Below, one piece after another: positions 1 through 4,503 of a stretch of 7,383 nt of DNA. Under the pieces are notes generated by a model, which ran no database searches, was not told where the DNA came from, and was given only the letters and a program-made list of their open reading frames with translations. Origin of the DNA: Bacillota bacterium (GTDB taxonomy: Bacteria > Bacillota > Clostridia > Christensenellales > CAG-138); assembly GCA_023435855.1 (NCBI GenBank), contig JAEZLG010000192.1, positions 1-7,383 of the forward strand. The letters are read 5' to 3'. The translations under genes were made by a program, and so were the position numbers. Within the stretch, counting starts at the first letter, position 1. Every line of letters starts with the position of its first letter.

Positions 1-173
1 TTCCCGAAGCGCAGCAGAAGGTAGACGCGTTTAAGTGGGAAGTTGCCAACTCTCTCAACGTTAACCTTAAACAGGGCTACAACGGTGACCTGACCTCACG
101 TGAGGCGGGTTCCATCGGAGGCGAAATGGTGAAGCGCATGATCGCTTACGCCGAAACGAATCTCAAAAAGTAA
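1..173 (+). CDS. Alpha/beta-type small acid-soluble spore protein (5' end cut off)
   Basis: This is the C-terminal part of a SASP, which coats and protects DNA in the dormant spore core and is degraded at germination. The reading frame starts at base 3 at the window edge and ends at TAA 171-173, giving about 56 residues. The GPR protease-site region reads KWEVANSLNV (E codon 39-41), where the family usually has an aromatic residue, Glu, a hydrophobic residue and Ala. The DNA-binding second half follows, with GYNGDLTSREAGSIGGEMVK and a closing KRMIAYAETNLKK. The next gene is a close paralogue in the same orientation 50 bp downstream, so this is a tandem SASP pair. The start codon and promoter lie outside the window. 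Family assignment is firm; the exact ssp paralogue cannot be named. Confidence 0.95.
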   Translation, partial: PEAQQKVDAFKWEVANSLNVNLKQGYNGDLTSREAGSIGGEMVKRMIAYAETNLKK

Positions 174-179
174 TAAAAG

Positions 180-196
180 CTTGGGCATAGCCCGAG
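180..196 (+). other. Small hairpin between the two SASP genes
   Basis: CTTGGGC (180-186) and GCCCGAG (190-196) form a 7-bp stem with one G-T pair and the triloop ATA. No T-run follows, so it does not look like a full terminator. It may stabilise or separate the two SASP messages; that role is a guess. Confidence 0.4.
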
Positions 197-223
197 ATAA
201 CTAAAAAGAAAGGAGATACAATA

Positions 224-448
224 ATGGCTAACAATTCCAGCACCCTCGCGACCAACAACCAAATGAAGCAGTTGCTTCAGAATTTGAAAACTGAGGTAGC
301 TTCTTCGCTGAACGTCAACCTCCAGGAGGGCTACAACGGTGACATCACTGCTCGCGAGGCAGGTTCCATCGGCGGCGAAATGGTGAAGCGCATGATCGCT
401 TATGCCCAGAACAACATGGGCGGCACATCCGGCAACATCATGAAATAA
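224..448 (+). CDS. Alpha/beta-type small acid-soluble spore protein
   Basis: This is a complete 74-residue SASP, close to the usual 60-75 residues. It binds spore DNA and shifts it toward an A-like, UV-resistant form. The ATG at 224 follows a strong AAAGGAG ribosome binding site (209-215) at 8 nt. The germination protease (GPR) site is TEVASS at residues 23-28, with cleavage expected after Glu24. The conserved DNA-binding part runs through GYNGDITAREAGSIGGEMVK (36-55) and RMIAYAQ (56-62). Its core is nearly identical to the upstream copy at both protein and DNA level, which suggests a tandem duplication. It differs by a C-terminal tail, GGTSGNIMK (66-74), absent from the first copy. Expression late in the forespore under sigma G is expected for the family, but no sigma-G site is convincing in the 50-bp gap, so co-transcription is likely. 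Confidence 0.95.
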   Translation: MANNSSTLATNNQMKQLLQNLKTEVASSLNVNLQEGYNGDITAREAGSIGGEMVKRMIAYAQNNMGGTSGNIMK

Positions 449-486
449 CGATTAGCCCTTACTACAACTGAAGAGTGGGTTATCAA

Positions 487-519
487 TCGCGCGCATGGTG
501 TGGCCATGCGCGCGAATTT
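487..519 (+). terminator. Strong hairpin after the SASP pair, probable terminator
   Basis: TCGCGCGCATGG (487-498) and CCATGCGCGCGA (504-515) pair perfectly over 12 bp around a TGTGG loop, and a short ATTT follows. It lies 38 bp after the SASP stop codon. The weak T-run makes terminator activity likely rather than certain. A second hairpin (535-553) and a T4 run (571-574) follow inside the repeat and may help. Confidence 0.55.
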
Positions 520-534
520 CGCTGCGCTTTCGCT

Positions 535-735
535 AAAATGGCTGTGCCATTTTCGCGAGACCTTCGGGGCTTTTACACATCCGCCTCTCGCGCTTCGGCG
601 CTCCCGGGCGGCGGTTGCGAGAGGAACGAAAACCTACGGTTTTCATCCGTTTCGGTGTACACGCCACCGAAGCCGGAATTAAAATTAAGGGGTTATGACC
701 CCTTAATGATCCCCTGAGGCCGGCCCTTACATCGC
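535..735 (+). repeat. Long modular hairpin repeat, copy A
   Basis: This is one of two related copies in the window, both on the plus strand and both directly after a plus-strand gene. Modules in order are: hairpin AAAATGGC/GCCATTTT (535-542/546-553); C(TTCG)G with a T4 run (561-574); an arm CCTCTCGC (584-591) pairing with GCGAGAGG (617-624), enclosing a GCGC(TTCG)GCGC tetraloop hairpin (590-601); GAAAACC-TAC-GGTTTTC (628-644); TTCGGTG/CACCGAA with a 7-nt loop (651-671); and ATTAAGGGGT/ACCCCTTAAT (684-707). Several stems differ in sequence from copy B yet still pair, so structure rather than sequence seems to be kept. No protein is supported here. The outer boundaries are approximate. Function is unknown; a transcribed structured RNA or a REP-like element are both possible. 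Confidence 0.8.
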
Positions 736-770
736 ACTCGTAGGGGGCGGCGTCCTCGACGCCCCGTACC
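727..770 (+). repeat. Short palindromic CGTAGGGG repeat, unit 1
   Basis: TTACATCGCACTCGTAGGGG (727-746) leads into the hairpin GGCGTC-CTC-GACGCC (749-763) and ends near CCCCGTAC. The lead sequence and the CGTAGGGG-hairpin layout recur at 5866-5911. It sits at the 3' end of the convergent gpsA gene. From memory, similar GTAGGGG palindromes are common in gut Clostridia; this was not searched. Confidence 0.65.
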
Positions 771-779
771 CCAAGAAGG

Positions 780-1733
780 CTATTCCGTCTTCAAACTTCT
801 ATCAAACAGACGCTCTACCGCTTTTTGCGGATCTAAGCCTAAAAACAGCGCGTCGTACACAGCGTCGCATATAGGAAGCTCAGCGCCGTATTTTTGCGAA
901 AGGAATTTCATCGCTTTTAAGGTATCTACGCCCTCCGCGAGCTTATCGTAGGGCTCGTTTTTTACAAACGCTTCGCCAAATCGGCGGTTATGGCTTAGCG
1001 GCGAGAACACCGTGGCTGCATAATCCCCCAAATGACATAGGCCGTAGGCCGAGTTGGGGTTGCCACCCATCGCTTTAATAAGCCGCGCCACCTCGTGCGT
1101 GCCGCGCGAGCATAATGCGCCTTTGAGCGAGGAGAGTTGAAGCGCGTCAAGAACGCCTGCAGCTATGCCTATCACGTTCTTTGCCGCTGCGCCGACCTCG
1201 TTGCCGATCATGTCGCTGCCGTAATAAAAGCGGATGAGCTCGCTTGAAAACACATCCACCAGCATGCTTTTTACATCGCTGTCAGGGCTGTCGATCACCA
1301 TACAGTTTGGGATACCTGCGGTAAACTCCTGCACATGCCCCGGGCCTAACCATACCGCGACGCGTGAGCCTAAAGGTGCATTTTCAATTACGATTTCAGA
1401 CAGTCTTTTGCCGCTGCCCGTCTCCAAACCCTTCATGCAGAGCACAAAAAGCTTAGGTTCATTTGTTTGCGCGCGGATTTCGCCCATGAGCGAGCGGAGG
1501 CCCTGCGAATTTACGCTTATGACGATAACTTCACCATGCAATGTTTCGTTTAAATCGCTTGTAAGGCGCACACGCGGTGAAAGCGTTGTAAGGCCATTCG
1601 TGCGATTATCTAAAAATGCCTGAAAATGCTTGGAGTTTTGCCTTCCGTAAAGCGTTACTTCATGGGAGTGCCCATCTAAATACCATGCGAGAAAAGCGCC
1701 CCAGCGCCCGCAGCCTATTACACTAATCTTCAT
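780..1733 (-). CDS. gpsA: NAD(P)H-dependent glycerol-3-phosphate dehydrogenase
   Basis: This cytoplasmic enzyme reduces dihydroxyacetone phosphate to sn-glycerol 3-phosphate, the backbone for phospholipids. The protein has 317 residues against about 330 for the family. The N-terminal Rossmann motif GCGRWG is at residues 7-12 (family GxGxxG). VISVNSQGLR (71-80), the conserved Lys of MKGLETG (Lys101), GPGHVQEF (130-137), and the catalytic Lys185 in GAAAKNVIGIAAG (181-193) follow in the usual order. The C-terminal signature HLGDYAATVFSPLSHNRRFG is at 234-253. The GP-S of the glycine-rich loop is here GP-G-H, and GLGDL reads HLGDY, so it is a divergent member. I chose the start at 1733 because it overlaps the upstream TGA as ATGA; a longer frame from 1781 adds 16 residues that match nothing in the family. 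Translation is likely coupled to the acetyltransferase gene. Confidence 0.9.
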   Translation of the reverse strand: MKISVIGCGRWGAFLAWYLDGHSHEVTLYGRQNSKHFQAFLDNRTNGLTTLSPRVRLTSDLNETLHGEVIVISVNSQGLRSLMGEIRAQTNEPKLFVLCMKGLETGSGKRLSEIVIENAPLGSRVAVWLGPGHVQEFTAGIPNCMVIDSPDSDVKSMLVDVFSSELIRFYYGSDMIGNEVGAAAKNVIGIAAGVLDALQLSSLKGALCSRGTHEVARLIKAMGGNPNSAYGLCHLGDYAATVFSPLSHNRRFGEAFVKNEPYDKLAEGVDTLKAMKFLSQKYGAELPICDAVYDALFLGLDPQKAVERLFDRSLKTE

Positions 1734-2287
1734 ATTTCTTCCGCCTCGTTGAGTAGCACCATGTGCACATGGTCCTCCCAAATGCCATTGATTTGTAAAT
1801 ATTTTCGGGAAATACCCTCGTTCACAAAGCCCGCCTTTTCCGCCGCGCGAAGCGAAGCCTTGTTTTTAGGCATGATGTTCGCTTCAAGCCTGTGTAAGCC
1901 GATATCGCGAAACGCAATATCCGTAAGTTTTATAAGCGCTTCCGTCATGAGCCCCTTGTTGATTTCGTCTTTATCGAGCCTGTAGCCTACGAAGCACGAA
2001 CGAAACGCACCCATCACGATGGTGCTTAAAGAAAGCATGCCGATAATGCGCGATTCGCCGATGTAAGAAAGCCAGAACTTTGCGGCGGTGCCGTTTGCTA
2101 ACCGTTCAACGTCCGCCTGTAAAAAGCTCCTTTGGCAGCTTTTGGTGAAAAATGTCTCGTCACGCACGGGCTCGGTAGCGCGTAAAAACTCGCGGTTCCT
2201 TAAAAAGTATTCCGTCACGAGAGGTGCAAGCCGCGGGTGGGAAAGCGTCATTACAAGCCGATCCGTATAATATTCGCTTCGCACCAT
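1730..2287 (-). CDS. GNAT-family N-acetyltransferase, RimJ/RimL-like
   Basis: The 185-residue protein belongs to the GNAT superfamily, which transfers acetyl from acetyl-CoA to an amine. The opening YYTDRLVMTL (6-15) resembles the TxRLxLR start of RimJ/RimL-type enzymes. The acetyl-CoA loop region is around DEINKGLMTEAL (107-118), normally a basic or Gln residue followed by Gly-x-Gly/Ala; here it reads N-K-G-L-M. The C-terminal half has the typical HRLEANIMPKNKASLRAAEK (132-151), then AGFVNEG (152-158). Such proteins acetylate ribosomal proteins or small molecules; the substrate cannot be read from sequence. The ATG at 2287 follows AAAGGCGG (minus strand, 2303-2296). Its TGA overlaps the gpsA start, so the two form an operon. 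A functional link between them is not established. Confidence 0.88.
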   Translation of the reverse strand: MVRSEYYTDRLVMTLSHPRLAPLVTEYFLRNREFLRATEPVRDETFFTKSCQRSFLQADVERLANGTAAKFWLSYIGESRIIGMLSLSTIVMGAFRSCFVGYRLDKDEINKGLMTEALIKLTDIAFRDIGLHRLEANIMPKNKASLRAAEKAGFVNEGISRKYLQINGIWEDHVHMVLLNEAEEI

Positions 2288-2348
2288 ACCTATCGCCGCC
2301 TTTCTTTATGCGCTATCCACCAGTTTACCACAGCGCTAATAGGATGGG

Positions 2349-2377
2349 TAGACGCTGTAAAGCATAAAGTATACAAT
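2349..2377 (+). promoter_or_regulatory. Sigma-A-type promoter for the M15 lipoprotein gene
   Basis: A -35 TAGACG (2349-2354, 4 of 6 matches to TTGACA) and a -10 TACAAT (2372-2377, 5 of 6 matches to TATAAT) are separated by exactly 17 bp. The predicted start of transcription is near 2384, about 28 nt before the ATG at 2412. The 124-bp gap also has to hold the promoter of the divergent acetyltransferase-gpsA operon, for which I see no clear hexamer pair. Confidence 0.55.
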
Positions 2378-2411
2378 AAAAAAATCGAACCGTGTGCTTT
2401 GGAGGCATGTT

Positions 2412-3233
2412 ATGAAACAAAAGGCGGTATGCTTTACACTTGTTATTCTTATAGTTTTTACGCTGTTTGGCTGCGATACTTTGGGGCAAAGCGCGGGGAA
2501 TGATCCTGCTATAGTCGTATCAAAAAAACCGCAAACGCCCGAGGTTTTGTTTACACCCGTGCTTACATATTCGCCTTCTCCTGATCCCACGGTGGTACCT
2601 ACTTCTAAACCTACCGAAACGCCCGAGGGGATGGTAGCGCTCAACGAGGATTTCTATTTTGTACCGCTTGATGAGTCTATAAAAGAACGCATTACAGGCT
2701 TAAGCTATCCGAGCGACGACAGCGACGCTGCTATAAGTTACGACGATCTTCGCTACATCCATATTTTGCATGTGGATTTTGAAGGGAGTACGCTTGAAGG
2801 CGAGCTTATCGTCAACAAAAATGTCGCAGAGGAGGTCATGGAGATATTCCATGCGCTTTATGTTGCTGAGTATCCTCTCACATCCGTCAATTTGGTGGAC
2901 ATTTACGGCGAAGCGGCGGATGATAACATATCTATGGCGGCAAACAACACCTCCGCATTTAATTACCGCGTCGTTGCGGGCAGCAAAAAACTTTCCATGC
3001 ACAGCTACGGCCTCGCCATAGATATAAACCCGCTGCTAAATCCCTATGTGAAGCGTGACGGAAGCGTTTCACCTATAAGCGGCAAAGAATATGCCGACCG
3101 CTCCGAGGATTTTCAGGGCAAGATTGATTACGATGATCTTTGTTACAAGCTTTTTATTGAACACGGATGGACATGGGGCGGGGATTGGAAAAGTTCCAAG
3201 GATTATCAGCATTTTTCCAAAGAGTTAGATTGA
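2412..3233 (+). CDS. Lipoprotein with M15-family (VanY-like) peptidase domain
   Basis: This 273-residue exported lipoprotein probably cleaves peptide bonds in peptidoglycan stems. Residues 1-21 are a lipoprotein signal: MKQK, a hydrophobic core, and lipobox LFGC with the lipidated Cys21. A Pro/Thr/Ser-rich linker (about 38-73) holds the catalytic part off the membrane. The C-terminal domain shows the M15 zinc signature: SMHSYGLAIDINP (195-207) supplies His197 and Asp204, and WTWGGDWKSSKDYQHFSK (253-270) supplies His267, with Asp264 as the likely catalytic acid. The GGDW and D-x-x-H layout fits the Peptidase_M15_4 type (D-Ala-D-Ala carboxypeptidase or L-Ala-D-Glu endopeptidase); which bond is cut is uncertain. 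The start at 2412 has GGAGG (2401-2405) at 6 nt; a start at 2394 would lie upstream of that site. The gene stands alone, with its own promoter and a foldback element behind it. Confidence 0.88.
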   Translation: MKQKAVCFTLVILIVFTLFGCDTLGQSAGNDPAIVVSKKPQTPEVLFTPVLTYSPSPDPTVVPTSKPTETPEGMVALNEDFYFVPLDESIKERITGLSYPSDDSDAAISYDDLRYIHILHVDFEGSTLEGELIVNKNVAEEVMEIFHALYVAEYPLTSVNLVDIYGEAADDNISMAANNTSAFNYRVVAGSKKLSMHSYGLAIDINPLLNPYVKRDGSVSPISGKEYADRSEDFQGKIDYDDLCYKLFIEHGWTWGGDWKSSKDYQHFSKELD

Positions 3234-3269
3234 ATAAATTGCCGTATCGCGCATATCTATCATTAGAAA

Positions 3270-3442
3270 GCCTTAGGGCGTGTTTGGAAAATGGCAACAC
3301 GCCTCTTGGCGGCTCTTTTTCCGCCATGCTGCGTTAAATTTCCTTGAAATACTTACGGTATTTCTGCGGGAAATTTGCCTTGCCTGGCAAAAAAATAGCT
3401 CGCCAATAAGCATGTTTCCACTTCCCAAACATGCCCTAGGGC
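3270..3442. mobile_element. 173-bp foldback (MITE-like) element
   Basis: The whole stretch is one long imperfect inverted repeat. The outer arms GCCTTAGGGC (3270-3279) and GCCCTAGGGC (3433-3442) begin about 33 paired positions with few mismatches. Pairing continues through TTGGCG (3306-3311) with CGCCAA (3401-3406) and AAATTTCC (3336-3343) with GGAAATTT (3369-3376). It closes in GAAATAC-TTACG-GTATTTC (3346-3364). It has no coding capacity, as expected of a miniature inverted-repeat element moved by a transposase elsewhere. A possible target duplication is the hexamer TCTATC at 3256-3261 and 3443-3448, but the left copy is 8 bp away from the arm, so this is weak. The element ends 6 bp before the ribosome binding site of the next gene and could act on its 5' leader or end transcription from the lipoprotein gene. 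Confidence 0.75.
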
Positions 3443-3458
3443 TCTATCGGAGGTGCGC

Positions 3459-3857
3459 ATGAAAGGTTCAAAAGCGGCGAATATAGCCCAAACGGGCATC
3501 TGGATGCCTATTTTGAAGGGCGCGCTCATCGCATCGGCGCTCAGCATAGCGCTGATTGTGCTGTTTGCGGTGATATTAAAACAAGAGTGGGCAAATGCGG
3601 AAAGCATACCCGTAGCTAATGCCGGCATCAAGGTGCTCTCAGCTGCGCTCGCGGCATTTATCGCAACGCGAAAATGTAAGGAGCGCTGCTGGCTTGTAGG
3701 GCTTCTCTCAGGTCTTTTGTACACGCTTCTCGCATTTATGGTGTTCTCCATACTGGCGGATTCGTTCTCCTTCTCTTTGGCGCTTCTTTCCGATATGGGG
3801 ATTGGCGCTTTGGCGGGGATGCTGACGGCGATGCTGATGCAGATGTTAAAGCGCTGA
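3459..3857 (+). CDS. Small four-helix membrane protein, TIGR04086-like
   Basis: The 132-residue protein has a short N-terminal tail and four predicted membrane helices at about residues 18-41, 52-70, 77-100 and 107-130, separated by short polar turns (KQEWANAES, RKCKERC). Length, the ILKGALIAS entry to helix 1 and the position just before a SCIFF gene match the TIGR04086 family as I remember it, a clostridial membrane protein of unknown function. The start is ATG 3459, with GGAGG (3449-3453) at 5 nt. A GTG at 3453 overlaps that site and is rejected. A foldback element ends at 3442, so most of the leader is repeat DNA. The stop codon lies inside a palindrome (AAAGCGCT-GA-AGCGCTTT, 3848-3865). 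A role in peptide export or Sec function is speculative. Confidence 0.78.
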   Translation: MKGSKAANIAQTGIWMPILKGALIASALSIALIVLFAVILKQEWANAESIPVANAGIKVLSAALAAFIATRKCKERCWLVGLLSGLLYTLLAFMVFSILADSFSFSLALLSDMGIGALAGMLTAMLMQMLKR

Positions 3858-3914
3858 AGCGCTTTCAACCAAGTGACCTGCGGGTCACTTGGTTGAGATC
3901 CTTCGGGGTTTTTT
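3848..3914 (+). terminator. Terminator after the membrane protein gene (5' part of repeat copy B)
   Basis: A palindrome around the stop codon (3848-3865) is followed by a perfect 13-bp stem, CAACCAAGTGACC (3866-3878) with GGTCACTTGGTTG (3883-3895), loop TGCG. Next come a small ATCC(TTCG)GGGT hairpin (3898-3909) and the T-run 3909-3914. The T6 run directly behind a UUCG-capped hairpin supports rho-independent termination. Confidence 0.65.
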
Positions 3915-4130
3915 CGCATCCGCCTCTCGCGCTTCGGTGCTCCCACCCTACGGGTACTACTGATGTCGCTTGCAGCGACAATTAAGGTTGCGGGCGGCGG
4001 ATGCGTAAGGAATGAAAACCTACGGTTTTCATCCGTTTTGACGCGCATGTCGTCAAAGCCGGAAATTCATCAAGGGGTTGCGCCCCCTTGATAATTCCCT
4101 TGGCTTTCGGGGGCTTACAGCCCCCGAACC
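3866..4130 (+). repeat. Long modular hairpin repeat, copy B
   Basis: This is the second copy of the 535-735 repeat, in the same orientation. Shared blocks are CCTTCGGGG with a T-run, CATCCGCCTCTCGCGCTTCG (3917-3936), GAAAACCTACGGTTTTCATC (4014-4033) and AGCCGGAA (4057-4064). Paired arms are: CGCATCCGCC/GGCGGATGCG (3915-3924/3996-4005); ATGAAAACC/GGTTTTCAT (4012-4020/4024-4032); TTTGACG/CGTCAAA with a 7-nt loop (4037-4057); ATCAAGGGG/CCCCTTGAT (4069-4092); and TTCGGGGGCT-TAC-AGCCCCCGAA (4106-4128). Relative to copy A it has an insert of about 47 bp (3945-3991) that carries its own hairpins, ACCC-TAC-GGGT and TGTCGCT-TGC-AGCGACA. It fills the gap between the membrane protein gene and the SCIFF promoter. 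No protein is supported. Confidence 0.8.
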
Positions 4131-4139
4131 CCTATAATT

Positions 4140-4173
4140 CCCCTCCTTGGAGGGGTGTCCCGTAGTGACGGGG
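4140..4173 (+). repeat. Pair of short hairpins upstream of the SCIFF promoter
   Basis: CCCCTC-CTTG-GAGGGG (4140-4155) and CCCGT-AGTG-ACGGG (4159-4172) lie between repeat copy B and the SCIFF -35 box. The sequence resembles a repeat seen often in gut Clostridia (from memory, not searched). No protein-coding signal is present. Confidence 0.45.
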
Positions 4174-4202
4174 TGGTTTTCCGACTGCTTCCATTTCCCC
4201 CC

Positions 4203-4231
4203 TTGTTTCTCCGTGCAACCATGTGTATAAT
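4203..4231 (+). promoter_or_regulatory. Sigma-A promoter of the SCIFF operon
   Basis: A perfect -10 TATAAT (4226-4231) stands 17 bp after TTGTTT (4203-4208), a -35 that keeps the TTG. Transcription should start near 4238, leaving a 28-nt leader to the ATG at 4266. It is the best promoter in the window and implies the peptide is made in vegetative cells. Confidence 0.75.
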
Positions 4232-4265
4232 ACCGTGTAGGAAATCCATCAATGGGGGTATACCT

Positions 4266-4409
4266 ATGAAGCATATTAAAATCATCCAAAAGCCCTGCAT
4301 GAACACGTCCGCCAACTCCGGCTGCGGCGAATGCCAGGCGTCCTGTCAGTCCGCCTGCAAAACCTCCTGCACGGTCGCCAACCAGACCTGCAAGAACGAG
4401 CAGAAATAA
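4266..4409 (+). CDS. scfA: SCIFF peptide, ranthipeptide precursor
   Basis: This 47-residue precursor belongs to the six-cysteines-in-forty-five (SCIFF) family, nearly universal in Clostridia. The leader MKHIKIIQKP (1-10) opens with the family hallmark MKHIK. The core is GCGECQASCQSACKTSCTVA (19-38), continuing NQTC to Cys42. Cysteines are at 11, 20, 23, 27, 31, 35 and 42: the six usual ones plus an extra Cys11 at the leader-core junction. In the C. thermocellum peptide the maturase joins Cys32 to Thr37; the matching pair here is Cys31 and Thr36. Start ATG 4266 follows GGGGGT (4254-4259), an acceptable variant of GGAGGT. A longer in-frame reading from 4155 would begin upstream of the promoter and is rejected. 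A terminator follows, then the maturase. The product's role is unsettled; quorum-sensing-like roles have been reported in solvent-forming clostridia. Confidence 0.95.
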   Translation: MKHIKIIQKPCMNTSANSGCGECQASCQSACKTSCTVANQTCKNEQK

Positions 4410-4436
4410 CCCTGCACAAACGGCGCAACGCTGAAC

Positions 4437-4472
4437 GAGCAGTAATTTCCGATTACTGCTCTTTGTTGTTTT
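4437..4472 (+). terminator. Attenuating terminator between SCIFF peptide and maturase
   Basis: GAGCAGTAAT (4437-4446) and ATTACTGCTC (4452-4461) form a perfect 10-bp stem with loop TTCCG, followed by the T-rich tract TTTGTTGTTTT (4462-4472). I see no separate promoter in the 28 bp between it and the maturase start. The maturase is therefore probably expressed by read-through, at a lower level than its substrate. Confidence 0.85.
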
Positions 4473-4488
4473 AGGTTACTAAGGTTAC

Positions 4489-4503
4489 AAGGAGTATACA
4501 TTG
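4489..4503 (+). promoter_or_regulatory. Ribosome binding site that fixes the maturase TTG start
   Basis: AAGGAG (4489-4494) stands 6 nt before TTG (4501). The protein from this TTG begins MIHAF, matching the MIHxF opening of SCIFF maturases, so the rare start codon is well supported. Confidence 0.85.

Noticed and set aside
475..717. Open frames of 80 and 60 codons over the gap after the SASP genes
   Set aside because: They run straight through repeat copy A, have no convincing ribosome binding site, and their translations follow the hairpin modules rather than any protein pattern.
1234..1623. A 129-codon plus-strand open frame inside gpsA
   Set aside because: It is the complement of a clearly recognised GpsA coding region and resembles no family.
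1734..1781. N-terminal extension of gpsA by 16 residues
   Set aside because: The extension has no family match, lies within the acetyltransferase coding sequence, and the inner ATG places the Rossmann fold at residue 1 as expected.
3256..3448. TCTATC direct repeat as target-site duplication of the foldback element
   Set aside because: The right copy abuts the arm but the left copy is 8 bp away from it, so a chance hexamer is as likely.
3353..4048. A 231-codon minus-strand open frame
   Set aside because: It runs antisense across the foldback element, the whole four-helix membrane protein gene and repeat copy B. The plus-strand gene has a good ribosome binding site and family-like helices; this frame has neither.
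535..4173. CRISPR array or tRNA/rRNA genes among the repeats
   Set aside because: The repeats are not short identical units with regular spacers, and no cloverleaf or rRNA-like sequence is visible.
4155..4265. N-terminal extension of the SCIFF peptide by 37 residues
   Set aside because: It would start upstream of a perfect -10 box, and SCIFF peptides begin at MKHIK.
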